From the NCBI RefSeq assembly GCF_016653295.1, contig NZ_NHSF01000077.1:1-50703 (forward strand): 50,703 nt of DNA, read 5' to 3'. Positions within the stretch are counted from its first letter, which is position 1. Each line of letters opens with the position of its first letter. This document shows, in pieces, positions 36,206-45,132 of this stretch. A program made the translations under genes and the position numbers. The notes below the pieces were generated by a model. The model saw only the letters and a list, made by a program, of their open reading frames with translations, had not been told where the DNA came from and searched no databases. The DNA comes from Halochromatium salexigens (lineage in GTDB: Bacteria > Pseudomonadota > Gammaproteobacteria > Chromatiales > Chromatiaceae).

Positions 36206-39112
36206 ATGAAAGACCCTGCTGTGCACCACGATGCCGAGATTGGCCGGACCGAGGTCAAAGAGACCACCTGCTACATGTGCGCCTGTCGCTGCGGTATCCG
36301 CGTGCACCTGCGCGATGGGCAGGTCCGCTACATCGAGGGCAATCCGAACCATCCGCTCAACAAGGGCGTGCTCTGTGCCAAGGGCTCGTCGGGCATCATG
36401 AAGCAGGTCTCGCCGGCGCGCCTGACCAAGCCGCTGAAGCGCAAGGCCAACGCCAAGCGCGGTGAGTCGAAGTTCGAGGAGATCTCCTGGGGCGAGGCGC
36501 TGACCCTGCTCAGCGAGCGGCTCGGCAAGCTGCGCGCCGAGGACCCGAAGAAGTTCGCGCTGTTCACCGGCCGCGATCAGATGCAGGCGCTCACCGGCAT
36601 GTTCGCCAAGCAGTTCGGCACCCCGAACTATGCCGCCCACGGTGGTTTCTGCTCGGTCAACATGGCCACCGGCATGATCTACTCGATCGGCGGTTCGTTC
36701 TGGGAGTTTGGCGGGCCGGATCTCGACCACGCCAAGCTCTTCATCATGATCGGCACGGCCGAGGATCACCACTCGAACCCGCTCAAGATCGCCATCTCCA
36801 AGTTCAAGCGCGAGGGCGGGCGTTTCATCGCGATCAACCCGGTACGCTCGGGCTATGGTGCCATCGCCGATGAATGGGTGCCGATCAAGCCCGGCACCGA
36901 TGGCGCGCTGTTCATGGCCCTGACCCATGAGATCATCAAGCTCGGCCTCTACGACCGCGACTTCCTGATCCAGTACACCAATGCCGCCGAGCTGGTCATC
37001 GACGACCCGGCGCGTGACGATCACGGCATGTTCTACCGCGACGAGAGCGTCGAGGTGACCCGCGGCTGCACCGATCCGCAAGACAAGTTCTGGTGGGATC
37101 GCAACCAGGGTGAAGTGCTGACCCACGCCGAGGGGGCCGATCCGCGCATGCTCGGCAGCTTCACGATGAAGGACGGCACGCCGGTCAAGACCTCGTTCCA
37201 GCTCCTCATGGAGCGGGTCGAGTCCTACACGCCGGATTGGGCCGAGGGCATCACCGGGATTCCGGCCGACACCATTCGCCGCCTCGCCCACGAGATGGGC
37301 GTGATGGCCCGCGATCATAAGATCGAGCTGCCGATCAGCTGGACCGACGCCTGGGACAAGGAGCACGACACGGTCACCGGTAACCCGGTCGCCTTCCATG
37401 CCATGCGCGGCCTCGCGGCGCACTCGAACGGCTTTCAGACCATCCGCGCGCTGAGCATCCTGATGAGCGTGCTCGGCACCATCGATCGCCCCGGCGGCTT
37501 CCGCCACAAGGCGCCGTTCCCGAAGCCGATCCCGCCCTGCCCGAAGCCACCGCACGGCCCGGAGGCGGTGCAGCCGAACACCCCGCTCGACGGCTTGCCG
37601 CTGGGCTGGCCGGCGAAACCCGAGGATCTGTTCGTCGACGATGACGGCGAGCCGGTGCGCATCGACAAGGCCTTCTCCTGGGAATATCCGCTCGCGGCCC
37701 ATGGTCTGATGCACAACGTCATCACCAATGCCTGGCGCGGCGATCCCTATCCGATCGATACCCTGTTCCTGTTCATGGCCAACATGGCCTGGAACTCGGC
37801 GATGAACACGGTGGCGACGCGCGAGATGCTGGCCGATCAGGACGAGAACGGGGAGTACAAAATCCCGTTCCTGGTCGTCTGCGATACCTTCGCCTCGGAG
37901 ACCGTCGCCTTCGCCGATCTGGTGCTGCCCGACACCACCTATCTGGAGCGCCATGATGTGCTCTCGATGCTGGATCGGCCGATCTCGGAGTTCGATGGCC
38001 CGGTCGACTCGGTGCGCCTGCCGGTGCTGCCGCCGAAGGGCGACAGCCGGCCGTTCCAGGATGTCCTGATCGAACTCGGTGCGCGCATCGGCTTGCCGGC
38101 GTTCACCAACCAGGATGGCACGGCGAAGTACAAGAACTATCCCGACTTCGTGGTCAACTACGAGACCTCGCCGGGCTCCGGGATCGGCTTCCTCGCCGGT
38201 TGGCGCGGCAAATTCGGCGACAAGTACCTCAAGGGCGAGCCCAACCCGCAGCAGTGGGAGCAGTATGCCGCCAATGGCTGCGTCTTCCATCACGAGCTGC
38301 CGCGCAGCTACCAGTTCATGCGCAACTGGAACAAGGGCTACCTGCACTGGGCGCGGGCGCATGGACTGACGCGCTGGGCCGAGCCGATCACCCTGCACCT
38401 CTATTCCGAGGTCTTGCAGCGCTTTCGTGCCGCCGCCCAGGGCAAGTGGCCCGGGCGCCAACCGCCGGAGCGTTACCGCGAGCGCATCGAGACCTACTTC
38501 GATCCGCTGCCGTTCTACTACGAGCCGCTGGAGACCCAGCGCATCGACAAGAAGCGCTTTCCGCTCAATGCGCTGACCCAGCGGCCGATGGCGATGTATC
38601 ACAGTTGGGACAGTCAGAACGCCTGGCTGCGCCAGATCCACAGCCACAACTATCTGTTCGTGAATCCACAGATGGCGCTAGTGCATGGCATCGAGGATGG
38701 CGACTGGATCTGGGTTGAGTCACATCTGGGCCGTGTCAAGTGCATGTGCCGCTTCTCGGAGGCGGTCGAGCCGGGCACCGTGTGGACCTGGAACGCGATC
38801 GGCAAGAGTTCCGGTGCCTGGGGGCTGAGCGCGAAGGCCGATGAATCGCAGAAGGGCTTCCTGCTCAATCACCTCATCGGCGAAGAGCTGCCGCTGACCA
38901 CGGCCGACGGCAGCCAGCATCTGTCCAATTCCGATCCGCTCACCGGCCAGGCGGCCTGGTATGACGTGCGCGTGCGCATCGAGAAAGTCGAGCAGCAGGA
39001 GGGACAGGCCTCTGAGCCCCAGTTCGCGACCATGAAGCCCTTGCCGGGTCAGCTCAACCGCCCCCGGCAGCGTTGGCAGGCCTATGTCGCTGGCCTGTTC
39101 GGCCGCAAGTGA
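36206..39112 (+). CDS. soeA: Sulfite:quinone oxidoreductase, molybdopterin subunit SoeA
   Basis: A 968-residue member of the DMSO-reductase molybdoenzyme family. An N-terminal [4Fe-4S] site is formed by Cys22, Cys25, Cys29 and Cys57 (TCYMCACRCG...GVLCAKG). The Mo-bis-PGD domains follow (WGEALTLLSERLG, FTGRDQMQALTGMFAKQF, YDRDFLIQYTNAAELV, the LPDTTYLERHDVLS block) and the C-terminal cofactor-binding domain. There is no Tat signal, so the subunit is cytoplasmic, as known for SoeABC of purple sulfur bacteria, where it oxidises sulfite to sulfate. soeB and soeC follow. PsrA/PhsA-type enzymes are relatives, but those carry Tat signals. ATG 36206 lacks a clear ribosome binding site. Confidence 0.9.
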   Translation: MKDPAVHHDAEIGRTEVKETTCYMCACRCGIRVHLRDGQVRYIEGNPNHPLNKGVLCAKGSSGIMKQVSPARLTKPLKRKANAKRGESKFEEISWGEALTLLSERLGKLRAEDPKKFALFTGRDQMQALTGMFAKQFGTPNYAAHGGFCSVNMATGMIYSIGGSFWEFGGPDLDHAKLFIMIGTAEDHHSNPLKIAISKFKREGGRFIAINPVRSGYGAIADEWVPIKPGTDGALFMALTHEIIKLGLYDRDFLIQYTNAAELVIDDPARDDHGMFYRDESVEVTRGCTDPQDKFWWDRNQGEVLTHAEGADPRMLGSFTMKDGTPVKTSFQLLMERVESYTPDWAEGITGIPADTIRRLAHEMGVMARDHKIELPISWTDAWDKEHDTVTGNPVAFHAMRGLAAHSNGFQTIRALSILMSVLGTIDRPGGFRHKAPFPKPIPPCPKPPHGPEAVQPNTPLDGLPLGWPAKPEDLFVDDDGEPVRIDKAFSWEYPLAAHGLMHNVITNAWRGDPYPIDTLFLFMANMAWNSAMNTVATREMLADQDENGEYKIPFLVVCDTFASETVAFADLVLPDTTYLERHDVLSMLDRPISEFDGPVDSVRLPVLPPKGDSRPFQDVLIELGARIGLPAFTNQDGTAKYKNYPDFVVNYETSPGSGIGFLAGWRGKFGDKYLKGEPNPQQWEQYAANGCVFHHELPRSYQFMRNWNKGYLHWARAHGLTRWAEPITLHLYSEVLQRFRAAAQGKWPGRQPPERYRERIETYFDPLPFYYEPLETQRIDKKRFPLNALTQRPMAMYHSWDSQNAWLRQIHSHNYLFVNPQMALVHGIEDGDWIWVESHLGRVKCMCRFSEAVEPGTVWTWNAIGKSSGAWGLSAKADESQKGFLLNHLIGEELPLTTADGSQHLSNSDPLTGQAAWYDVRVRIEKVEQQEGQASEPQFATMKPLPGQLNRPRQRWQAYVAGLFGRK

Positions 39113-39223
39113 GACGGCGCCGACGCCGACAAGACAGGCCGGTGGCGCGTGCGTTCCGAACCAGGAGCGGGCGCCCACCGGCGACCATCAAGCCTCCGGG
39201 CCAGCATTACCCGCGATAGATCC

Positions 39224-39946
39224 ATGACCCAACTCGCCCTCGTCATCGATTTGAACGTCTGCGTTGGCTGCCATGCCTGCGTGACCTCCTGCAAGCAATG
39301 GAACACCTCCGGTTGGGCCGGCCCGATGGTGGATGAGAACGCCTACGACGCCAACCCCACCGGCACCTTCTTCAACCGGGTGCAGACCTATGAGGTGGGC
39401 AGCTTCCCGAGCACCGAGACGGTGCATTTCCCGAAGAGCTGCCTGCACTGCGAAGACCCGCCTTGCGTCCCGGTCTGCCCGACGGGGGCGTCCTACAAGC
39501 GTGAGGACAACGGCGTGGTGCTGGTCGATTACGACAAGTGCATCGGCTGCAAATACTGCTCCTGGGCCTGCCCCTATGGCGTGCGTGAACTCGATGAGCA
39601 GCAGCAGGTGATGAAGAAATGCACCCTGTGCATCGACCGCATCACGGATCAGACCCTGCCCGAGGCCGAACGCAAGCCGGCCTGTGTGATCGCCTGCCCG
39701 ACCAACGCGCGCCTCTACGGCGATGTGCATGATCCGGACTCCGAGGTCTCGATCGCGATCCGCGAGCGCGGCGGCTATGCGCTGATGCCGGAGTGGGGCA
39801 CCAAGCCGGCCAATCATTATCTGCCGCGGCAAAAGACCCGCATGCACGTCACTGAAGAAGACCTGCAGCGTTCCAATAATCCGCTCACCAAGGAAGACAT
39901 CACCGTCTACTCCGGAGAAGAGACGCTCGACGACGTCTCTTGGTAG
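39224..39946 (+). CDS. soeB: Sulfite:quinone oxidoreductase, iron-sulfur subunit SoeB
   Basis: A 240-residue ferredoxin-like protein with four cysteine clusters for [4Fe-4S] centres: Cys13, 16, 19 and 23 (VCVGCHACVTSCKQWN), CLHCEDPPCVPVCP, CIGCKYCSWACPYG, and CTLCIDR with CVIACP. It passes electrons from the Mo site of SoeA to the membrane subunit SoeC. It has no signal peptide, consistent with a cytoplasmic-facing complex. It is related to DmsB, PsrB and NrfC. The ATG 39224 protein begins at the first cluster; the frame is open upstream to 39149, but that stretch is not conserved. It lies 111 bases after soeA. Confidence 0.93.
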   Translation: MTQLALVIDLNVCVGCHACVTSCKQWNTSGWAGPMVDENAYDANPTGTFFNRVQTYEVGSFPSTETVHFPKSCLHCEDPPCVPVCPTGASYKREDNGVVLVDYDKCIGCKYCSWACPYGVRELDEQQQVMKKCTLCIDRITDQTLPEAERKPACVIACPTNARLYGDVHDPDSEVSIAIRERGGYALMPEWGTKPANHYLPRQKTRMHVTEEDLQRSNNPLTKEDITVYSGEETLDDVSW

Positions 39947-39988
39947 CCCGAGCGCGCTTTACGCAACCTGAAACGCGATATCAGAACC

Positions 39989-40969
39989 ATGCATCCAGCT
40001 TTCTCCGTTATCTTCCTGACCACGCTCATCGGCGCCGGCCAAGGACTGTTCCTCGCCCTGTTCACCGGGCAGTTGTATTCGACCATTCATCTGGTCGAAG
40101 CGCAGCCGGCCTCGTTCTATGCGCTCGGCAGCGCGCTGTCGCTGGCGTTGCTGATCGGCGGCCTGGCCGCCTCGTTCTTCCATCTCGGGCGCCCCGAGCG
40201 GGCCTGGCGGGCCGCCTCGATGTGGCGTACCTCCTGGCTCTCGCGCGAGGTCATCGTGCTGCCGGTGATGATGGGGATCGTGTTTCTCTACGGGGTGTTC
40301 CATTGGGCCGGCTGGACGCGGCCGCTGATCGTCCTCGGCGATGGCGCCCTGCCGATCGACCCCACCTTCGTGCTCGGTCTGCTCGGCGTGTTGGTGGCGC
40401 TGGCGCTGTTCATCAGTACCGGCATGATCTACGCGAGCGTCAAGTTCCTGCAGGAGTGGAGTTCACCCTATACGATCGGTAACTTCACCTTTCTGGGGAC
40501 CGCCTCGGGGTTCATGTTGGCTGCGGCCTATTCCGCGCTGCTGGGCAACACCTTGGTCGGGTTCTTCGGCACTTGGGCGGTGATCGCCACGCTCCTCGGC
40601 TTGGCCACGCGTCTGGCCTCGCTGCTGCGCAATGCCTCGCTCAAGCACAAGAGCAGCCTGCAGACCGCGATTGGCGTTTGGCATCCGCGCATCGAGCAGA
40701 CCTCGCAAGGCTTCTCGGCCGATTCATTCAATACCCGCGAGTTCTTCCACCATCAGAATCCGGCGACCCTGGCGCTGATCCGCAATGCCTTTTTGGTCCT
40801 GGTGTTCCCGGTACCCGTGGCGTTGGTGATCTTGGCCTATGCGATGGAGTCGGCCACCCTGCCCATCGTCGCCTTCGCGATCCAGTATGTCGGCCTGCTT
40901 GCCGAGCGCTGGTATTTCTTCGCCGAGGCCGAGCATCCGCAGAATCTCTACTACCAGCGCATCTCTTGA
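39989..40969 (+). CDS. soeC: Sulfite:quinone oxidoreductase, membrane subunit SoeC
   Basis: A 326-residue DmsC-type membrane protein with about eight hydrophobic segments, starting HPAFSVIFLTTLIGAGQGLF. FHLGRPERAWRA and MWRTSWLSREVI are family landmarks of DmsC-like anchors. It should anchor SoeAB to the cytoplasmic face of the inner membrane and pass the two electrons from sulfite oxidation to quinone. It contains no heme motifs that I can see. It starts 42 bases after soeB. A perfect nine-pair hairpin begins 12 bases after its stop, likely ending the operon. Confidence 0.92.
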   Translation: MHPAFSVIFLTTLIGAGQGLFLALFTGQLYSTIHLVEAQPASFYALGSALSLALLIGGLAASFFHLGRPERAWRAASMWRTSWLSREVIVLPVMMGIVFLYGVFHWAGWTRPLIVLGDGALPIDPTFVLGLLGVLVALALFISTGMIYASVKFLQEWSSPYTIGNFTFLGTASGFMLAAAYSALLGNTLVGFFGTWAVIATLLGLATRLASLLRNASLKHKSSLQTAIGVWHPRIEQTSQGFSADSFNTREFFHHQNPATLALIRNAFLVLVFPVPVALVILAYAMESATLPIVAFAIQYVGLLAERWYFFAEAEHPQNLYYQRIS

Positions 40970-40980
40970 TGGGTCGATGG

Positions 40981-41010
40981 GGCCTGAGCGACTCCATGCT
41001 CAGGCCTTGT
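40981..41010 (+). terminator. Probable terminator of soeABC
   Basis: GGCCTGAGC (40981-40989) and GCTCAGGCC (40998-41006) form a perfect nine-pair stem with an eight-base loop, followed by the weak tail TTGT. It lies between the converging soeC and the small gene at 41034 and may serve both. Confidence 0.55.
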
Positions 41011-41033
41011 CGATGGCTGATGAGTTTTGGCAG

Positions 41034-41231
41034 TTAGTGGTGCGAGCTGAACATCAATTTGAACATCTTCAGATTGATGACGATGAACCGCCAAAATTGC
41101 CACAGCAGGCTGGTGCGCATATAGCGCGTGAAGCCCGTCGGGACCGGCGGGTAATAGGCCTGCTGATAGGGTTCTTTGTTCTTCGGCTTGGCCGAGGCGG
41201 CGGCCGCGCTCGTGGTTGCTTCGCTGCTCAT
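41034..41231 (-). CDS. Small probable membrane protein downstream of the SQR-like gene
   Basis: A 65-residue protein. The N-terminal third is low-complexity ([20 protein letters not shown]); the middle has YQQAYYPPVPTGF. The C-terminal 30 residues (YMRTSLLWQFWRFIVINLKM onward) are basic and hydrophobic and could form one membrane helix or an amphipathic membrane anchor. It ends in two histidines. It lies 51 bases after the stop of the SQR-like gene on the same strand, so the two are probably co-transcribed. I do not recognise the family. A natural guess is an accessory or anchor for the flavoprotein or the Soe complex; this is inference from position only. Confidence 0.65.
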   Translation of the reverse strand: MSSEATTSAAAASAKPKNKEPYQQAYYPPVPTGFTRYMRTSLLWQFWRFIVINLKMFKLMFSSHH

Positions 41232-41282
41232 CAGGATATCTCGCTATTGAGGGTCGTGGGCATATCGGACTAGGCAGGATGC

Positions 41283-42740
41283 TTAGTGCGGCAGTAGCGA
41301 CCAGCCCGGTTTCATCTTCGCCTGATAGATGAAGACATGATGCAGGATGTACTTCATCCAATGCCCGGCAAGGCCGATCTCGCCGAAGGTCAGGTTCATG
41401 TCGCGACCGTACTCGGGATAGGTCTCGTAGTCGGGCACCACCGGGAACACGGTCATGGTGGCGGCCGAGCCCTGGAAGAGATCCATGCCGGTCGAGGCCA
41501 CGCACGCAGCGCCGGTCTCGGCCATCGAGGCGGTATGGGTGGGCTCTGCGGCACCGCCGAGCATGTCGCGAATGCTCTCGGCGACGGCCTTGCCCATGGT
41601 CGCCGAGGGCATGCCGGTGCGCGGTGGTGCAGGGTTGATCGGGGTGTCGTTCGCGCTCTTCATCGGCTTGCTGATCAGGTGCGGCGGCGCGAAGGCGATG
41701 CCGATCGCGAATAGATTCTCGTAGCGCGGGCTCTGATAGGTCTTGGGCCAATCGTCCTTGTGCCATTCCTCATAGGGCTTGGGCGTGTAGTCGCCGTCGA
41801 CCTTCATGAAGCCATTGGGCGCGAACAGCTCGCTGGTGATGTCGCCGCCGTCCTTGCCGTAGGCCTTCATCGGTTGGCCGGCGAAGGGCGGTATGAGCAT
41901 CGCGAAGTCGAATTCCAGCGTGTGCTCGCTGCCGTCGAGGATCTCGTAGTGGATCTTGCCGGGCTCGATGCGCTTGACCGCCGCACGCACGATCCACTCC
42001 ATGCCGCGCTCGACCATCAGTGACTCGGCGAACACCTTGCCGTTGGTGATGTAGCCGCCGCGCTTGATATGCACGCCGCCCATGCCGAAGTCACCGAGTT
42101 CGTACTCGTTGCTGATCCAGACCATGCGCGCCTTGTCGCGGATCTTCTCCTTGCGGAACATGTGCTCGATGTTATAGATGTACTCAAAGGCCGCGCCCTG
42201 ACAGGTGCACATGCCGTGGCCGGTGCCGATGACGAAGGTGCGGGTCTCGCCGCGTTTCATCGCCGCGATGTTGGCCTGTAGCTCTTCATTGGCATGCAGC
42301 GCATGGCCCGGGGTGCAGACCGAGGTGGTGTAGCCCTCATCTGGACCCAGTCCCGGCGTGGCGCCGAAGTTGAGCTTGGGGCCGGTCGCGTTGACCAGGT
42401 AATCGTAAGTGAGCGTCTCGCTCTGACCGGCGCGCGCCGCCTCGGTGTATTCGAGGGTCACATAGGGTTGATCGGCGGCATCACCGCCCTCGGGGTGGAT
42501 CGAGAGCGCCTTGGCTTGCTTGAAGACGACGCCGAGCTTGTCGTAGACCGGTGCGAGCGGGAAGGTGACCTGGCCCTCGGTCATTTCACCGACGCCGACC
42601 CAAATGTTCGATGGGATCCAGTTCCATGTCTCGTTCGGCGAGACGACGACGATCTCGTGCTCCTGGCCGACCCACTTGCCGAGCCAGCGTGCTGTGGTGT
42701 GGCCTGAGATGCCCGCGCCGAGGATGACGATGCGTGACAT
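41283..42740 (-). CDS. FAD-dependent sulfide:quinone reductase-like oxidoreductase
   Basis: A 485-residue flavoprotein. It starts with a Rossmann motif RIVILGAGISGHTTARWLGK, has a central YDYLVNATGPKLNFG block and a second dinucleotide region around TFVIGTGHGMCTC. Conserved-looking cysteines are Cys142 (SVCTPGHALHA), Cys178 and Cys180, and Cys413 (GAACVASTG); SQRs use a cysteine pair to cleave and hold sulfur. The C-terminal stretch (HWMKYILHHVFIYQ) looks suited to membrane attachment. GGAGG eight bases before the ATG fixes the start at 42740. Position beside soeABC supports sulfide or polysulfide oxidation with quinone as acceptor. Which SQR type it is, or whether it uses another substrate, is uncertain. 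Confidence 0.8.
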   Translation of the reverse strand: MSRIVILGAGISGHTTARWLGKWVGQEHEIVVVSPNETWNWIPSNIWVGVGEMTEGQVTFPLAPVYDKLGVVFKQAKALSIHPEGGDAADQPYVTLEYTEAARAGQSETLTYDYLVNATGPKLNFGATPGLGPDEGYTTSVCTPGHALHANEELQANIAAMKRGETRTFVIGTGHGMCTCQGAAFEYIYNIEHMFRKEKIRDKARMVWISNEYELGDFGMGGVHIKRGGYITNGKVFAESLMVERGMEWIVRAAVKRIEPGKIHYEILDGSEHTLEFDFAMLIPPFAGQPMKAYGKDGGDITSELFAPNGFMKVDGDYTPKPYEEWHKDDWPKTYQSPRYENLFAIGIAFAPPHLISKPMKSANDTPINPAPPRTGMPSATMGKAVAESIRDMLGGAAEPTHTASMAETGAACVASTGMDLFQGSAATMTVFPVVPDYETYPEYGRDMNLTFGEIGLAGHWMKYILHHVFIYQAKMKPGWSLLPH

Positions 42741-42814
42741 TGATGTAACCTCCAGTGGTTGGTTTTTTCGATTCGAGCCTAGCAGCACGAATCGGCTCGT
42801 GAAAGCGGTCTAGG

Positions 42815-45043
42815 TCAAGGATTGGATGGCGCCGCGCTGCTCGCCGCAGGGTGCCCAGGCGTGGCATCGAGCAAGCTCGGGCGGCTTGGATAGGCCAGTG
42901 GCGGCCTCGCCTCGGAGAGCCAGCGTGTCAGGTTCGACTCGCCCGCTGGCCATTGACCTTTGCCGACGTTGGTCGGCGCCGAGCCTTCGAAGCGCAGATA
43001 GCCGTATTTGCCGTAGTGGGGGAGCTTGCGCGCCAGGCCGATGACCGCCTCGGCGCTGTCGGCGCCGATCCAACCCAAGGCCTGCGGGCCGCGACGCGTG
43101 CTGAGCACAGGGGTTTGCTCCGCATAGTCGGTATCGAGCAGCCTGAAGCGCCGCCGCGCGGGATCGAGCGCGAAGGTGCGCTGCTCGGCACCGATCGCAG
43201 CCAGCGTGGGCAGCCAACGGTTGCTCCAACCCAGCAGCCAGATCGCTCGATCCGAGGGTAACGCCTCGTGCTCGCTATCGAGCGCGACGGACCAGCCCGC
43301 CTGACCGCGCTGCCAGGCCTCGGCCAGTTGCCGATAGGCGGCGCGGAGCGCGGGCGGTGCCTCGCTCGGCACCAGGATCAGCCCGCGCTCGGCCCCAAAC
43401 AGGGTACTCAGGGTCGGGGTCGCCTCGCCCTCGGCCAGCGTGCGGAAGCTATCGAAGCGCGGATCGACGGCGATCCGGGCTGGGCGCGCATCCAGCATCG
43501 TCGAGAACCTCGCCTCGCGCGCGTCCATCGTCACCCGCAGCTCGCTGGCGGCGCCGGTCTCATCGAGCAGCGCGATCGGCACCGGCAGCGGGAAGGGCTC
43601 GGCGGCTTGGGTCTGCTCGAGCCGACCGCTCAGGCGCCAGCGCCCGTCTTCGAGCGGCTCCACGGTGACCGCCGCGAGCGCCAAGCGGGGGGCGCCGGGG
43701 CGCGTCGTCCAGGCCTCGAAGAAGGCGTCGAGATCCGCCCCGGATTCAGCCTCGAAGGCAACCTGGATCGCGTCCCAGCTGGCTTCGGAGAAGCGGTTAT
43801 CGCGGTAGAAGCGCTGAAGACTTCGCACAAAGGTCTGCTCACCGAGCTGGATGCGCAGCATGTGGAAGAGCATCAACGCCTTGCCGTAGCCGATCGCCTG
43901 CGAGGCGGCGCCGTGGCGGCCGTGGAAGGCGCTCAATGGCTGATCCTGGTGGTCGCGGACATGGTCCGCGTAGGCCTTGAGCTGGTCTCGGCGATAATCG
44001 CTGCCCTTGCCGGCAAGCGCCTGATTCAGATGATCGGCCAGATAGGCCGTCAGCCCCTCGCTCCAGTTGCCCTGCGCATGGTCGACATAGACGCCGTTGC
44101 CCCACCAGTTGTGCAGGATCTCGTGTGGATAGGACGAATGCAGGATGAACGGCAGCCGCAGCACCCGGGGGCCGAGCAGGGTGAACGAGGGCATGCCATA
44201 ACCGGTCTCCCAGAAGTTCTCGACCAGCGCGAACTTGGCATAGGGATAGTCACCGATCAGCTGGCTGTAGCGCGCGAGATAGGTCGCGGTGGCCTCGAGG
44301 TAGCGCGCGGCGAGCGCCTCGTCGGCGCGGCGCAGGAAGGCCTGGGCCTCGGCGACCTCGGTGGGCTCGCGATAGAGCGTGAACGGGGCCGCGATCAGAT
44401 AGAGCCCGTCCTGGGGTGCCGTCTCGCGCCAGCCGACGCGCACGCGCTCATCGTCTCTTTCAATACTGGGACCCTCGCCCTGCGAGACCGCGAGCCAACC
44501 GGCGGGTAGACTCACCCTGAGCGAGAGGGTTTCGAGCGTCCCCAGCACGCGCGGATACCAGCCGCTGTGGCCGCTCAGGAAGACGCCCTCCGGGCTGATG
44601 GTGCCGAGCGACTGCTGTCGCTCTCGGCCCATGCCTTCGCGCACGGCATCGAGATCGTGGCGGATGCGGCCTTGATAGCGCAGCCTGATCTCCCGCGCGC
44701 CGCCGGGCTCGGGGTCGGTCTCGAGCCGATATTGACGCAGATGGCCGCGTCTCGCCACCGGCTCCAGTTGGGCATCGCCGGCGATGATCTCGGGCTCCAG
44801 CGCCCGATGCAGTTGCACGAAGAGGGTGGCTGGCGCATCGGGCGGGAGGCTCAGGTAGTCAGTGGCGCTCAAGGTGCCGGCGTTCGGATCGAGCGTCACC
44901 TCGATCGCATGCTCGACGACCGGCGTGGAGGCGCTCGTCTCGGCCGCCGCAAGCGGGAGCACACTCAGCCCGAGCAGGCCGAGGCCCAAGAGGGCGCCGA
45001 GCGAGACGCCTGCCAGCCATCGGAACCTGTTGGAATCTTGCAT
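42815..45043 (-). CDS. M1 (gluzincin) peptidase-like exported or membrane-anchored protein
   Basis: A 742-residue protein with an N-terminal hydrophobic stretch (WLAGVSLGALLGLGLLGLSV, then PLAAAE) that is a signal peptide or anchor. A beta-rich M1-like N-domain is followed by a zinc site HEILHNWWGNG, with the third ligand in WSEGLTAYL 17 residues after the second His (18 in classical M1 enzymes). The M1 substrate motif GxMEN is not present; the corresponding place reads GYGMPS. The last ~200 residues show no known domain. It probably acts in the periplasm as a peptidase or as a non-aminopeptidase relative. ATG 45043 is chosen; 45118 would precede the signal sequence and overlap the divergent gene. 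Confidence 0.8.
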   Translation of the reverse strand: MQDSNRFRWLAGVSLGALLGLGLLGLSVLPLAAAETSASTPVVEHAIEVTLDPNAGTLSATDYLSLPPDAPATLFVQLHRALEPEIIAGDAQLEPVARRGHLRQYRLETDPEPGGAREIRLRYQGRIRHDLDAVREGMGRERQQSLGTISPEGVFLSGHSGWYPRVLGTLETLSLRVSLPAGWLAVSQGEGPSIERDDERVRVGWRETAPQDGLYLIAAPFTLYREPTEVAEAQAFLRRADEALAARYLEATATYLARYSQLIGDYPYAKFALVENFWETGYGMPSFTLLGPRVLRLPFILHSSYPHEILHNWWGNGVYVDHAQGNWSEGLTAYLADHLNQALAGKGSDYRRDQLKAYADHVRDHQDQPLSAFHGRHGAASQAIGYGKALMLFHMLRIQLGEQTFVRSLQRFYRDNRFSEASWDAIQVAFEAESGADLDAFFEAWTTRPGAPRLALAAVTVEPLEDGRWRLSGRLEQTQAAEPFPLPVPIALLDETGAASELRVTMDAREARFSTMLDARPARIAVDPRFDSFRTLAEGEATPTLSTLFGAERGLILVPSEAPPALRAAYRQLAEAWQRGQAGWSVALDSEHEALPSDRAIWLLGWSNRWLPTLAAIGAEQRTFALDPARRRFRLLDTDYAEQTPVLSTRRGPQALGWIGADSAEAVIGLARKLPHYGKYGYLRFEGSAPTNVGKGQWPAGESNLTRWLSEARPPLAYPSRPSLLDATPGHPAASSAAPSNP

Positions 45044-45132
45044 GGTCGCTGTCACTTGAGAAGATGAATCGATGTTGCCCAGCGCGTCGAGTGCGAACGG
45101 CTCGAACCTCAGGCCCAACCCAAGAGATCACA

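Noticed and set aside
36161-38647. An 828-codon open frame antisense to soeA.
   Set aside because: It covers the molybdoenzyme gene and has no domain signature.
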